Positions 20,508 to 30,184 of a stretch of DNA of 64,000 nucleotides are shown here, piece after piece (positions within the stretch are counted from its first letter, which is position 1; the number at the start of each line of letters is the position of its first letter). The position numbers were made by a program, and so were the translations under genes. This stretch comes from an uncultured Glaciecola sp. (GTDB lineage Bacteria > Pseudomonadota > Gammaproteobacteria > Enterobacterales > Alteromonadaceae): assembly GCA_905479945.1 (NCBI GenBank), contig CAJQOP010000002.1:1-64000 (forward strand), read 5' to 3'. The notes under the pieces were generated by a model. That model was not told the DNA's origin and ran no database searches. It saw nothing but the letters and a program-made list of their open reading frames with translations.

Positions 20508-21118
20508 AGACACGTTTTAACCTCTATCGCGACGAATTCAAACCTAAATTTGTATGGGTTTCAGCAAACAACACTTTTGTGTTTGGCGTTATTGCACTGA
20601 TTACTATGGCGGCTATATATTTTGGTATTTGGCAAGGCCAACAAACCCAGAAGCAAGAATTAGCGCAAGTGCAAAGCAGTATTGAAGCCAAACAACGAGA
20701 TTTAGATGAGCTGACTAAACAGTTGGCTCTGCGTACAAAAGATCCTGTGTTGCTAGCGAAACTCTCACAGCAAAAAATGAGGCTTTCTACTGCAAAACAC
20801 TTAGCTGAAAAGCTAGACAGCTTAAGTAAGCTTCAGGAGAGACCGTTTTCATCTGCTCTCGACTCTTTTGCTGAGATTAACAATAGCAATGTTTGGTTAA
20901 CATCGTTTATGGTTAACGATAAGCGAATCTTAATTGAAGGCAACATCAGCGAGCCTGGCGCACTGCCGGTTTGGTTAAAGTCGATTGGTAAAACTGACTT
21001 CTTTAATAATCGTGATTTTGGTGCAGCCACGGTTTTCAGAACAGAAGAGCAACTTAGCTTTACCATTGAGAGTAAAGAGCAGACTGCGTCTCAAGACATG
21101 GAGATAACTAATGAGTAG
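20504..21118 (+). CDS. mshI2: MSHA biogenesis protein MshI2 (PilN-like)
   Basis: Bitopic inner-membrane protein of the pilus alignment complex, corresponding to PilN. Short cytoplasmic N-terminus with the PilN-like INLYRDEF motif (here FNLYRDEFKPK), one membrane helix (about 25-42), then a coiled-coil (QTQKQELAQVQSSIEAKQRD) and a periplasmic ferredoxin-like domain. 204 aa. Overlaps mshI by 4 bp and mshJ by 8 bp. In Vibrio the equivalent may be fused to or annotated with MshI; the two-gene form is known in Shewanella-like genomes. Confidence 0.78.
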   Translation: MKTRFNLYRDEFKPKFVWVSANNTFVFGVIALITMAAIYFGIWQGQQTQKQELAQVQSSIEAKQRDLDELTKQLALRTKDPVLLAKLSQQKMRLSTAKHLAEKLDSLSKLQERPFSSALDSFAEINNSNVWLTSFMVNDKRILIEGNISEPGALPVWLKSIGKTDFFNNRDFGAATVFRTEEQLSFTIESKEQTASQDMEITNE

Positions 21119-21794
21119 CTCTATGGATAAGCTAGAGAAAAAGTTTAGTGCAATTTCAGCACGCGAACAAAAGCTTGTATTCTATGCGGTGCCTTTTCTA
21201 ATTTGTTTTGTGTTTATTTTGGGATTTATAGAGCCCGCTATCACTAAGACGATGGAGTCGCGCAACGACATTAGGAACATGAAATTACAGTTATCAACCG
21301 TGGCAAACAGCTTTGATTCTATGCAAGTAGCGCTCAGTCTTGATCCTGATGTTGAAACTAAAAATCAAATTGAAGGTTATAGTGCGCGAATTGGTCAATT
21401 AGAAAAGCAATTTGCTGATGAACTCCAACAACTGGTTCCACCACGTGCGATGCCTTTGGTTTTAGAGCAATTATTTGCTAAAGCGAAAAAATTAAAGCTA
21501 GTTCAAATGCGCTCTATAGCCCCGCGTAATATATTTGATGCTGATGCCAAAAACACAGAAGCTCAAGATAATACGCCACTGGCAGATGGGCCTGCACTAT
21601 ATCAGCATGGTTTGCGCATCACATTTGAAGGATCGTTCTTTGATACGCGGGATTTCTTGGTATCTGCGGAGCAATTAGGTTGGAAGCTGCACTGGCAGGA
21701 AGTTTTATTTAAAGTGAATGATTACCCTACAGCGCAAGTAGATATCGAGTTGTTTACGCTTAGCATGAGCGAGGTGTACATCAATGTTAACTAA
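21111..21794 (+). CDS. mshJ: MSHA biogenesis protein MshJ (PilO-like)
   Basis: Bitopic inner-membrane partner of MshI2 in the alignment complex. One membrane helix (FYAVPFLICFVFILGFIEPA, about residues 24-43), then a periplasmic coiled-coil (about 50-110) and an alpha/beta domain. Text REQKLVFYAVPFLI and PPRAMPLVLEQLFAKAKKLKLV fit MshJ. 227 aa. ATG start preceded by GGAG; overlaps both neighbours. Confidence 0.85.
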   Translation: MSSSMDKLEKKFSAISAREQKLVFYAVPFLICFVFILGFIEPAITKTMESRNDIRNMKLQLSTVANSFDSMQVALSLDPDVETKNQIEGYSARIGQLEKQFADELQQLVPPRAMPLVLEQLFAKAKKLKLVQMRSIAPRNIFDADAKNTEAQDNTPLADGPALYQHGLRITFEGSFFDTRDFLVSAEQLGWKLHWQEVLFKVNDYPTAQVDIELFTLSMSEVYINVN

Positions 21795-22149
21795 TAAAGC
21801 ACGTTCAATGTTTATCTTATTAGCATTAGGCAGTGTCGCTCTCAGTAGTCAAGCAAAAGTCTTGAGCGACCCAACGCGGCCTCCAGGTAAAAGCGAGATG
21901 ACTGAGTTAGAAGCTTCGTTTTCGGATTCGACAATCAGCATAAGCGCAGTACTCAAAAAGAATCAGGTGTTTTACGCAGTCATAAATAATAATTGGTTTA
22001 AGAAAGGTGAAACGGTAGGCGCATGGCGCGTCACAGATATCACCTATGAAGGCGTGTTTTTAAAAAATGAGAATGAACCAGAGGCCCGTCCTCTTAAGTT
22101 TTTGGTAAATGATAATAGTGACTTTAAGAAGCAGACAAATAATGAATAA
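21784..22149 (+). CDS. mshK: MSHA biogenesis protein MshK (PilP-like)
   Basis: Small periplasmic protein linking the inner-membrane platform to the secretin. Signal-like start MLTNKARSMFILLALGSVALSSQAKV, then the conserved LSDPTRPPG block and a PilP/GspC-type HR-like beta domain (ISISAVLKKNQVFYAVINN). 121 aa. Starts inside mshJ and overlaps mshL by 8 bp. Confidence 0.85.
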   Translation: MLTNKARSMFILLALGSVALSSQAKVLSDPTRPPGKSEMTELEASFSDSTISISAVLKKNQVFYAVINNNWFKKGETVGAWRVTDITYEGVFLKNENEPEARPLKFLVNDNSDFKKQTNNE

Positions 22150-23830
22150 TTTACGTATCTGCAAAGACTTAAGTCTTTGTTTTATCGCAATTTCACTGGC
22201 CGGCTGTCAATCAGCTAGTCAAAGCCATGTTGAAAAGTCACTCGCTGCAGAGCTTGATGCTCAAATGCAGTTGCCTGAGCCCCAGCCGGCGCCAGAACTG
22301 GAGGCTGCAGTTTCAGATTTTTTGCTTGCTGGTGAAACAACCAAACCAAGCAATACTATGTTTAGCGCAGACAAATACGATATTAATGCGCGTCAAATAG
22401 ACGCGGTTAGTTTCTTTTCTGGATTGGTCAAAGACACACCGTTCTCGGTAGCTATTCATCCAGAGGTTAGCGGGCTTATCTCGCTTGATTTAAAACAAAT
22501 CGACCTCGATACAATATTTGGCTTGGTTTCGGATTTATATGGTTTCCATATAGAGCGGACCGGCAATATTTTTAAAGTCTTTCCGGCTGGAATGCGCACT
22601 GAAACCTTCTCGGTTAATTACCTATTGATGCAACGTGATGGTAGTACTCAAACTAGTATTGTCTCCGGTGGCGTTGCGCAAAATGCTGGCGGCAACAATC
22701 AAGGCGGCAATGGCAATAATTTAAATGGCGGCAACAACTTTAGTGGCAATTCTCAAGTAAGCAATAATAACGGCCAGGGCGGCGGCTTTGGTAATAATGG
22801 TAGCAATGGATCAAACGGCACTTCTATTTCGACACGCACTGAAACAAATTTCTGGGACGATTTAGAAGAAAACTTAAAAGATATGTTGGGTAATAAAGAG
22901 GGCCGTTCAGTAATGGTCTCTCCGCAAGCGGGCTTAGTAACAGTAAGAGCATTGCCAAACGAACTAAAAACCATTGGTAATTTCTTGAACATTTCAGAAG
23001 AAAGTTTGCAGCGCCAAGTGATCATTGAAGCGCGTATTTTGGAAGTTGTGCTAGACGATGAATATCAGCAAGGCATTAATTGGACACAAGTGCTATCTCA
23101 CGCTGGAAGCACGGATATTGGATTCTCAACCTCTGCCGGTAGTTTAGGTAATGATATAAGTGCGTCGTTAGGCGGAATTACCAGCTTGTCTTTCTTAAAC
23201 AAAGATTTTAGTGGTGTGCTCAACCTTCTAGATACACAAGGCAACGTGCAAGTGTTATCAAGCCCTCGGGTTACTGCAATTAACAATCAAAAAGCAGTTA
23301 TTAAAGTGGGTGAAGATGAGTACTTCGTTACTGATGTATCAGCATCAAATACTGTTACTGCAACCTCTACCTCAGTTACGCCAGATATCAGCTTAACGCC
23401 ATTCTTTAGTGGTATTGCATTAGATGTAACACCACAGATTGATGAAAACGGCAGTATTTTATTACATATTCATCCTTCAGTGATAGAGACAGAGGAACAG
23501 GAAAAAGTCATTACACTTAACGAAGAGCAGTACATTTTGCCATTAGCGCAAAGTACTATTCGTGAATCGGACACCATTATTCGCGCAATGTCTGGTGAGA
23601 TTGTTGTGATTGGTGGTTTGATGCAGTCTATTGTCACCACTGAGAACTCAAAAACACCTCTGCTTGGTGACATTCCATATTTAGGCAACCTTTTCAAAAG
23701 CAAGCGTGAAAAAGAAACTAAAAAAGAGCTCATCATTTTATTAAAGCCTACCGTGGTTGGCAAAAATACGATGCGTGATCAAATTGAAGCCAGTCGCGCG
23801 CAAATGGCCGATTGGTTGTACGTGGAGTAA
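22142..23830 (+). CDS. mshL: MSHA pilus secretin MshL
   Basis: Outer-membrane secretin through which the pilus passes. ATG 22142 is chosen over the ORF start at 22109: it gives a lipoprotein signal with lipobox SLAGC near residue 21 and has AAGAAG upstream. An STN/N-domain follows (about 75-150), then an Asn/Gly-rich low-complexity insert (about 180-235), then the secretin core from about 280 (QRQVIIEARILEVVLDDEYQ) including VQVLSSPRVTAINNQKAVI and the terminal TPLLGDIPYLGNLFKSK signature. 562 aa. Leads directly into mshM (2-bp gap). Confidence 0.93.
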   Translation: MNNLRICKDLSLCFIAISLAGCQSASQSHVEKSLAAELDAQMQLPEPQPAPELEAAVSDFLLAGETTKPSNTMFSADKYDINARQIDAVSFFSGLVKDTPFSVAIHPEVSGLISLDLKQIDLDTIFGLVSDLYGFHIERTGNIFKVFPAGMRTETFSVNYLLMQRDGSTQTSIVSGGVAQNAGGNNQGGNGNNLNGGNNFSGNSQVSNNNGQGGGFGNNGSNGSNGTSISTRTETNFWDDLEENLKDMLGNKEGRSVMVSPQAGLVTVRALPNELKTIGNFLNISEESLQRQVIIEARILEVVLDDEYQQGINWTQVLSHAGSTDIGFSTSAGSLGNDISASLGGITSLSFLNKDFSGVLNLLDTQGNVQVLSSPRVTAINNQKAVIKVGEDEYFVTDVSASNTVTATSTSVTPDISLTPFFSGIALDVTPQIDENGSILLHIHPSVIETEEQEKVITLNEEQYILPLAQSTIRESDTIIRAMSGEIVVIGGLMQSIVTTENSKTPLLGDIPYLGNLFKSKREKETKKELIILLKPTVVGKNTMRDQIEASRAQMADWLYVE

Positions 23831-23832
23831 TC

Positions 23833-24795
23833 ATGTATTTGTATCACTTTGGTATCAAAGAGCTACCCTTCACGTTAACACCGAATACGAGCTATTACTT
23901 TGGCTTACCGAGCCATAAAGAAGCTATTGAAGTGTTGTCAACGGCACTGAAAAGTGGTGAAGGTTTCATCAAAGTAACAGGTGAAGTTGGCGCGGGTAAA
24001 ACACTAATTTGCAGAAAGTTATTAAATGAACTACCTGACGGATTTGTGACAGCTTATATCCCAAACCCCTATTTATCGCCTGCAGAATTGCGTCGTTCTG
24101 TTGCAGCTGAGCTGAATGTTGAGCTTCCGGAAGGAACCGATCAGCAAGAGTTCACACAACTTATTCAACAACGCCTAGTTGAAATCCATAAGCAGCATAA
24201 GAACGCAGTACTTATTATTGATGAAGCTCAGGCATTGCCTGATGAGAGTATTGAAGCATTGCGTTTAATGACCAATTTAGAAACAGAATCGCAAAAACTT
24301 TTGCAAGTGGTTCTCTTTGGCCAGCCAGAATTAGACGATAAGCTTAAGCAGCCGAAATTGCGTCAATTACTGCAAAGAATTACTTTCTCTTACAAGCTAA
24401 AATTAATGGATGCCGACCAGTTATATCAGTATGTTCGTCACAGAATGGCGGTTGCGGGATATCGAGTGGAAGGCTTGTTCAATGAAGCTTGTTGTGAGTT
24501 GATGCACAAAGCTAGTGGCGGTACACCGCGTATCGTCAATGTGTTATGTCACAAGTCGCTAATGTTAGCTTATGGCGAGGGCGTTCAAAAAGTCACGCTT
24601 GAACACGTTAAAGCGGCGATAGTCGATACCGAAGCAGCCATACCTATTAATAAAAAAGGGTTACGGCGTTGGCTACCAGCATCACTTTTTACCGCCGCAT
24701 CTGTATTTATGATGGCGCTAGCGAATATGCATGTTAATGCATCAGCAGATATTCTCGTTAACATTGAGCAATTAAGTTTAGGTTGGTTGCTATGA
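23833..24795 (+). CDS. mshM: MSHA biogenesis ATPase MshM (ExeA-like)
   Basis: AAA ATPase of the ExeA/GspA kind that probably helps secretin assembly. The start ATG 23833 (MYLYHFGIKELPFTLTPN) has GGAG upstream and fits the family better than the ORF start at 23812. Walker A GEVGAGKTLICRKLL, Walker B AVLIIDEAQALPDE, sensor region VVLFGQPEL, and SGGTPRIVNVLCHKSL in the lid. A C-terminal hydrophobic helix (LFTAASVFMMALANMHV) may anchor it to the inner membrane. 320 aa; stop overlaps the mshN start (ATGA). Confidence 0.92.
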   Translation: MYLYHFGIKELPFTLTPNTSYYFGLPSHKEAIEVLSTALKSGEGFIKVTGEVGAGKTLICRKLLNELPDGFVTAYIPNPYLSPAELRRSVAAELNVELPEGTDQQEFTQLIQQRLVEIHKQHKNAVLIIDEAQALPDESIEALRLMTNLETESQKLLQVVLFGQPELDDKLKQPKLRQLLQRITFSYKLKLMDADQLYQYVRHRMAVAGYRVEGLFNEACCELMHKASGGTPRIVNVLCHKSLMLAYGEGVQKVTLEHVKAAIVDTEAAIPINKKGLRRWLPASLFTAASVFMMALANMHVNASADILVNIEQLSLGWLL

Positions 24796-25925
24796 GTGTT
24801 GTTAATAAAATGCTCAAAGATCTAGCGCAGCGTGAAGGGCAATCGGTATATGAAGCTGACTATGTGCCAATTGAATCAAACACGACGAAATCAAGAAAAT
24901 TAGCCGTTGGGGTGCTGGTCATAGTAATTACCCTTGCAATTGTTACTTGGTTTTTATTACCAACACAAAATCAAAGTTTCGAACCAATAATTCAGGCGCC
25001 GGTATCTAATAATTTAACCTTGCAGCAAGCCAATCAGACCGCAGGCACCGCAATAGTAAAAGAATATTCGGGCCCAGCTCAAAGTGTTCAGCCGCAAATA
25101 GTGCTAAGTGAATTAGACCAAGCTACTTTGAACAGCTTAGAAAGCGCTAAGCAATCTGACAAATTAGTCCTTGTGACTGAGCCTGCTAACACAACTCAGA
25201 CAAAGAAAAATAAAGAAAAGCCACTTATCGTTATAGCTACTCCAGTGCAATCGCAAGCAGCTGTGGTGCAAACAGAAGTGCTTAAACCTAGCTCAGTACA
25301 GCCAACATCAAATGAACCTGCAGTATTCAACGTCACCTCAAGTAACCAGAGTACTTCAAGCAATCGCCTGTTAGAGCAGCGAATTCAGTTGTCGTTGAAG
25401 AATGGCGATACCGCGGCAGCACTTAAAGACTTGAATGATTTGGTAGCACTGGAGCCTCGCAATGGCAGCGCTAGAAAGCGATTGGCAAGTTTAGAGTTTG
25501 CTCAGAGCAACCCTAAAAGAGCGTCATTTTTACTCGACCAAGGTATAAAACTTTCGCCAGAGGACAGCAGCATGCGCTTAATGCAGGCGCGTTTGTTATT
25601 TCGCGAAAATAGAAATGTTCAAGCATTAAGCTTATTAAATGCGCATCCACAAAACGTGGTTGCCGACAACGACCTTTTGAGCTTTCGCGCGGCACTAGCC
25701 GAAAAGCAGAAAGACTATTCAAGATCGTTAGAAGACTACTCGATTTTATTGCGGCGACAGCCTACAAATTCGCGTTGGATGCTGGGTTTAGCGATAAGTC
25801 AAGATAAGCAAAAAATGCATCAACAAGCCGTTATTAGCTATAAAAAAGTTAAATCATCAAACCAGTTATCTGCGCAAGTTGTCAGTTTTGTAGACCGACG
25901 TTTAGCCGCTTTAGTAGGATCTTAA
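24792..25925 (+). CDS. mshN: MSHA biogenesis TPR protein MshN
   Basis: Bitopic protein with TPR repeats needed for pilus assembly. Starts MSVVNKMLKDLAQREG, the conserved MshN head; the ORF-track TTG start three codons earlier is less likely. One membrane helix (about 38-56), a Gln/Ser/Thr-rich periplasmic linker (about 60-190) and TPR-like helices from about 195 (LLEQRIQLSLKNGDTAAALKDLND). 377 aa. Confidence 0.88.
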   Translation: MSVVNKMLKDLAQREGQSVYEADYVPIESNTTKSRKLAVGVLVIVITLAIVTWFLLPTQNQSFEPIIQAPVSNNLTLQQANQTAGTAIVKEYSGPAQSVQPQIVLSELDQATLNSLESAKQSDKLVLVTEPANTTQTKKNKEKPLIVIATPVQSQAAVVQTEVLKPSSVQPTSNEPAVFNVTSSNQSTSSNRLLEQRIQLSLKNGDTAAALKDLNDLVALEPRNGSARKRLASLEFAQSNPKRASFLLDQGIKLSPEDSSMRLMQARLLFRENRNVQALSLLNAHPQNVVADNDLLSFRAALAEKQKDYSRSLEDYSILLRRQPTNSRWMLGLAISQDKQKMHQQAVISYKKVKSSNQLSAQVVSFVDRRLAALVGS

Positions 25926-25928
25926 AAT

Positions 25929-27761
25929 ATGAAAATTCGCTTAGGTGACTTGCTAGTCCAAAACAACTTAATCAATGATGACCAGCTTAAAACAGCCTTG
26001 TCTGAACAACGTCAATCAGGCCGTAAGTTAGGTGCTACATTAATTGCACTGGGCATGGTGTCTGAGGACCAGCTTTTAGAGTTACTGTCGAAACACTTAG
26101 GTGTACCTCTAATCAATATTGATGAGTATCGAATTAATCCGGAGGCTGTAAAGCTTCTACCGGAAATCCAGGCACGCCGATATAGAGCCTTGGTACTTGA
26201 TGACAAAGGTGACAAATTACTTGTAGGTATGAGTGATCCAGGCGACATCAATGCAGTCGATGACTTGAGTAACAGATTACCCAAGCCGATTGAGATTGCG
26301 GTCGTTAGTGAAACTCAATTATTTGCAGCTTACGAAAACTTCTATCGTAAAACTGAAGAGATTGCCTCTTTTGCACAAGAACTAGCGGAAGAGTATGACG
26401 ATTCTCAGGATTTTGAGCTCAATACTGGTGTAGACGGCGAGCAGGATACTGCAGTGGCAAAACTGCTGCACTCTATCTTTGAAGATGCGGTATTGGCCAA
26501 GGCTTCAGATATTCATATTGAGCCAGAGGAAAAGCAGTTGCGCATTCGTCAGCGCGTTGATGGACAGTTGCAAGAAACTGTTATCCCAGAACGAAACATT
26601 GCAGCAGCGTTGGTACTGCGCTTAAAGCTTATGTCGGGCCTCGATATTTCAGAAAAAAGATTGCCGCAGGATGGCCGGGCGCAAATAAAAATCAAAGGCC
26701 GCGTGATAGATGTGCGGGTATCGACCATGCCAGTGCAAAATGGTGAGTCGGTTGTTATGCGCTTACTCGATCAATCTCAAGGTATATTAACCTTAGACCA
26801 AACGGGTATGCCGCCTAGCATTGTTAAACGTTACAGAAAATTACTACAACGCCCTCATGGCATGGTTTTGGTGATTGGACCAACAGGCTCAGGTAAAACA
26901 ACGACCCTATATGGTTCGTTAAACGAGCTGAATAGAGCACAATCCAAAATTATTACGGTGGAAGATCCGGTTGAATATCGCCTTCCACGAATTAACCAAG
27001 TTCAAGTTAATCATAAAATTGGCCTTACCTTTTCGCAAGTGCTTCGAACCACATTACGCCAAGATCCAGATATCATCATGGTAGGTGAGATGCGCGACAA
27101 AGAAACCGTTGAAATTGGTTTGCGAGGCGCATTGACCGGTCACTTAGTTTTATCTACCTTGCATACGAACGACAGTATCAGCAGTGCAATTCGCCTGCTT
27201 GATATGGGGGCTCCCGGTTATTTAGTTGCCAGTTCACTGCGAGCCATTATTGCTCAGCGTCTTGTTCGACGTATTTGTGACAACTGCTGTATTGATGAAG
27301 AAATTACAAGTGAAGCTAGTTTTTGGCTAAAAACGCTAAATGAAGATATCTCTGACACCGTATTCAAAAAAGGTGCTGGCTGTCAAAAGTGCAATCATAG
27401 CGGCTATCGCGGTCGAGTGGGTGTGTTTGAATTGTTAGAGATGACGGAAGGCATGATGAATGCACTAAAAAACAACGATACGAGTTCGTTTTCTGATGAA
27501 GCTCGCATTAGTCCTGATTATAAGCCATTGGCGCACTCAGCCTTACTGTATGCGAAAGAGGGTATCACTAGCATTGCCGAAGTTCTTAAATTAGTTGAAA
27601 TGGTGGGTGATGCGCCACAAGAAGAAAAGAGTGAACATACTATAGAAGACGATGTTCCAACGGCTTTAGCGCCACAAACTGAGCAGGCGCCGTCCAAAAT
27701 TACCGCTAGCTTGCAAACTGGTTTTAGTGGTTCTGGTTTGTCTTTAGAGGATGATGATTAA
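25929..27761 (+). CDS. mshE: MSHA pilus extension ATPase MshE
   Basis: Hexameric assembly ATPase that powers pilus extension. The N-terminal MshEN domain has the two c-di-GMP-binding motif halves, RLGDLLVQNNLINDDQLKTA and KLGATLIALGMVSEDQLLEL, so extension is probably controlled by c-di-GMP as known for Vibrio MshE. Catalytic domain: Walker A GPTGSGKTTTLYGS near 322, Asp box ITVEDPVEYR, Walker B DPDIIMVGEMRDKET, His box LSTLHTNDS, and a tetra-Cys zinc site (CDNCC...CQKCNHSGYRGR). 610 aa, with an acidic C-terminal extension. The stop overlaps the mshG start (TAATG). Confidence 0.96.
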   Translation: MKIRLGDLLVQNNLINDDQLKTALSEQRQSGRKLGATLIALGMVSEDQLLELLSKHLGVPLINIDEYRINPEAVKLLPEIQARRYRALVLDDKGDKLLVGMSDPGDINAVDDLSNRLPKPIEIAVVSETQLFAAYENFYRKTEEIASFAQELAEEYDDSQDFELNTGVDGEQDTAVAKLLHSIFEDAVLAKASDIHIEPEEKQLRIRQRVDGQLQETVIPERNIAAALVLRLKLMSGLDISEKRLPQDGRAQIKIKGRVIDVRVSTMPVQNGESVVMRLLDQSQGILTLDQTGMPPSIVKRYRKLLQRPHGMVLVIGPTGSGKTTTLYGSLNELNRAQSKIITVEDPVEYRLPRINQVQVNHKIGLTFSQVLRTTLRQDPDIIMVGEMRDKETVEIGLRGALTGHLVLSTLHTNDSISSAIRLLDMGAPGYLVASSLRAIIAQRLVRRICDNCCIDEEITSEASFWLKTLNEDISDTVFKKGAGCQKCNHSGYRGRVGVFELLEMTEGMMNALKNNDTSSFSDEARISPDYKPLAHSALLYAKEGITSIAEVLKLVEMVGDAPQEEKSEHTIEDDVPTALAPQTEQAPSKITASLQTGFSGSGLSLEDDD

Positions 27762-28987
27762 TGGCTTCTTTTGCATACAAAGGAAGAGAGCCCAATGGCG
27801 CGCTAGTAGGTGGCACTATTGATGCTAGCGATGCCGCTGCAGCTGCCAAGTTGTTGATGACTCGAAATATTATTCCTATAAACGTCAATATAACTGGCGC
27901 TGCAGTCACGAAAGTCAAAAAAAGCGAAGAGCTTGGCTTCTTAGTGCCAAACGTAAGTATTGATGACTTAGTTATTTTTGCCCGTCAAATGTATTCCCTA
28001 GCGAAAGCGGGTATACCAATTATTCGCGCTGTTTCTGGTTTATCCAATACCAATTCAAAGCGAATGAGTCATGCGCTAACCGACGTGATAGACCAATTGG
28101 AGCGAGGCCGCAACCTGTCATCAGCGCTAGCGCAGCATCCAAAAATTTTCAATCAATTGTTTGTCAGTGTTGTGCATGTTGGTGAAAACACAGGTCAGTT
28201 AGATGAAGCCTTCTTGCAGCTTGCTGAGTACTTGCAAAGAGAACAAGAAACCAGAAAGCAAATAAAAGCGGCCACTCGTTATCCGATGTTTGTCGTGTTT
28301 GCCTTGGTGGCTGCCCTAGTTGTCATGAATATTTTCGTTATTCCGGTGTTTGCCGAAATGTTCAAAAAGTTTGATGCTGAACTACCCACTATGACCTTGA
28401 TTTTAATAGGAATGTCAGACTTCTTTTTAACTAAGTGGTATGTCCTAGTTATCGCCATAATAGTATGTATTTTCATAACATCGCGTTATCTTGATACTAA
28501 ACAAGGTCGATATAAATGGGATAAATTAAAACTCCGGGTTCCATTGATTGGTTCGATAATTGAAAGATCATTACTCGGACGCTTTGCACGCAGCTTTTCA
28601 ATGATGTTGAAAGCCGGGGTGCCGTTGACAACAGCGCTGAATTTGGTTGCAGATGCGGTAAGTAACAGCTACATGGGCAAGGCCATTATTACAATGCGCC
28701 AAAACATTGAGAAAGGTGAAAACTTATCTCGGGTTGCTCAGAACAGTGGTTTATTCACTCCACTTGTCATGCAAATGATTAATGTGGGAGAGGAAACCGG
28801 TCGAGTAGACGAGTTGCTAAAAGAAGTCGCTGAGTTTTATGAGCGCGAAGTTGAATATGACTTGAAGAGTTTAACTTCAAAAATCGAGCCTATTTTAATA
28901 GCGGTTGTGGCTGGAATGGTACTGGTTTTAGCATTGGGCATATTTACGCCAATGTGGGACATGATGAGCGTGGTGCAGGGCAAATAA
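27761..28987 (+). CDS. mshG: MSHA platform protein MshG (PilC/GspF family)
   Basis: Polytopic inner-membrane platform that the ATPase turns. Starts MASFAYKGREPNGALVGG, with two repeated GspF domains (about 70-195 and 275-395) containing the paired AGIPIIRAVSGL and AGVPLTTALNLV motifs and GENTGQLDEA/GEETGRVDEL repeats; three membrane helices. 408 aa is standard. Confidence 0.95.
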   Translation: MASFAYKGREPNGALVGGTIDASDAAAAAKLLMTRNIIPINVNITGAAVTKVKKSEELGFLVPNVSIDDLVIFARQMYSLAKAGIPIIRAVSGLSNTNSKRMSHALTDVIDQLERGRNLSSALAQHPKIFNQLFVSVVHVGENTGQLDEAFLQLAEYLQREQETRKQIKAATRYPMFVVFALVAALVVMNIFVIPVFAEMFKKFDAELPTMTLILIGMSDFFLTKWYVLVIAIIVCIFITSRYLDTKQGRYKWDKLKLRVPLIGSIIERSLLGRFARSFSMMLKAGVPLTTALNLVADAVSNSYMGKAIITMRQNIEKGENLSRVAQNSGLFTPLVMQMINVGEETGRVDELLKEVAEFYEREVEYDLKSLTSKIEPILIAVVAGMVLVLALGIFTPMWDMMSVVQGK

Positions 28988-29481
28988 TGTCTAGCAAACT
29001 GTTTCAGCTACTATCAGTGTTGATTGTCGTCATGTTGATTGGCGCTGGTCTTTACAGAAGTGTACTAGACAACAGCGAATCATGGGAAAAGGCAGGTTTC
29101 GAAAATATTAAGGCGTCAATGCAAAAAGGCTTAGCGCAAATGCATTGGCAGTGGGAATACGAAGGTCGTCCAGCGACGATTTTGTATGAAACGGCACAAA
29201 CTGAACGAGTTGATAAGCTAGCTATTAACCTTAAAGGTTGGCCAGCGTTAGCGCAATCAAAAGAAGCGTGTAGTGCATTTTTAAATATATTTGCGGGAAG
29301 CGTTTTGGTAGAGGTGAGCTTTTTGGAACTGAATGTTGAGGTTGAACGACAGTTAGGTATCCAGATCGAGTTCATAGGCGGACAAGAAACTAATGACTTG
29401 GGCGAGAGAGTCGATATATGTCGATATAGTCGAACAGGTCAACAATTTGAATATCAGCTTGGAACAGGAAATTTGTTCTAA
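28987..29481 (+). CDS. mshF: MSHA biogenesis protein MshF
   Basis: Small bitopic protein of the msh operon with unclear role. The start ATG 28987 overlaps the mshG stop (TAATG); the ORF start at 28954 lies inside mshG. N-terminal helix LFQLLSVLIVVMLIGAGLYR, then a periplasmic domain with WEYEGRPATILYETAQTERV. 164 aa. Identification rests on position between mshG and mshB plus family resemblance. Confidence 0.75.
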   Translation: MSSKLFQLLSVLIVVMLIGAGLYRSVLDNSESWEKAGFENIKASMQKGLAQMHWQWEYEGRPATILYETAQTERVDKLAINLKGWPALAQSKEACSAFLNIFAGSVLVEVSFLELNVEVERQLGIQIEFIGGQETNDLGERVDICRYSRTGQQFEYQLGTGNLF

Positions 29482-29512
29482 GTGCTAATTAGATAAATTT
29501 GCAGGAGACATC

Positions 29513-30118
29513 ATGACAACAGGCAATAATATGAAACAACGAGGCTTTACCTTAATAGAACTGATCATTGTTGTTGTTATTCTAGGGCTCTTAGCGGCAA
29601 CAGCAATTCCGCGTTTTTTAGACGTACCAAAAGATGCTGAAGATGCAACAGTTGAAGGCGTTGCTGGTGGTTTTGCGACAAGCGTTGGTTTAGTGCGAGC
29701 GCAGTGGGAAATAGAAGGTCGTCCACAGGACAACAACGGCAACAATTTGAGTTTTGTGACCATTGAAGGTTTGCAAATTGGTGTTGACAGCGATACCGGT
29801 TATCCCACTGGCCAACTTAACAACGATACAAGTACTGAAGACGACAGCATGACTCGTATAGATTGCGAAAGCATCTTCAATTTAATTATGCAAAGTGCGC
29901 CAACCCTAACATCAACTTGGAGCGCGCAAGCAGTAAAAGATTTTCGATACTTCACTAATGTGAATGAGAATGCTGGTTCGGGCGGTAACGACGTTTGTCA
30001 TTACTACTTAACTCGAACCATAAAGAACAGCACTAGTGAGCCGATTACCCAGGGTGTAGGTAACGGCTTTGTTTATGACCCAAGGATTGGTCAGGTGATT
30101 GTGTTTAGTAATAACTAA
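29513..30118 (+). CDS. mshB: MSHA minor pilin MshB
   Basis: Type IV pilin-like protein. Prepilin leader MTTGNNMKQRG, cleaved before Phe in GFTLIELIIVVVILGLLAAT; Glu at mature position 5 is present. The globular part contains WEIEGRPQDNNGNN and a Cys pair (DCESIF...DVCHYY). 201 aa. CAGGAG lies a few bases before the ATG. It immediately precedes mshA, as in other msh loci. Confidence 0.9.
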   Translation: MTTGNNMKQRGFTLIELIIVVVILGLLAATAIPRFLDVPKDAEDATVEGVAGGFATSVGLVRAQWEIEGRPQDNNGNNLSFVTIEGLQIGVDSDTGYPTGQLNNDTSTEDDSMTRIDCESIFNLIMQSAPTLTSTWSAQAVKDFRYFTNVNENAGSGGNDVCHYYLTRTIKNSTSEPITQGVGNGFVYDPRIGQVIVFSNN

Positions 30119-30184
30119 TTGACTAGGTATTACTTATCTTCAACTTTTTAATTTAATAGAAATATTTACATCGAGAGCAATATT

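Noticed and set aside
30119-30184. Separate promoter for mshA (TTGACT at 30119)
   Set aside because: No -10 element at an acceptable distance; left as a possibility only.
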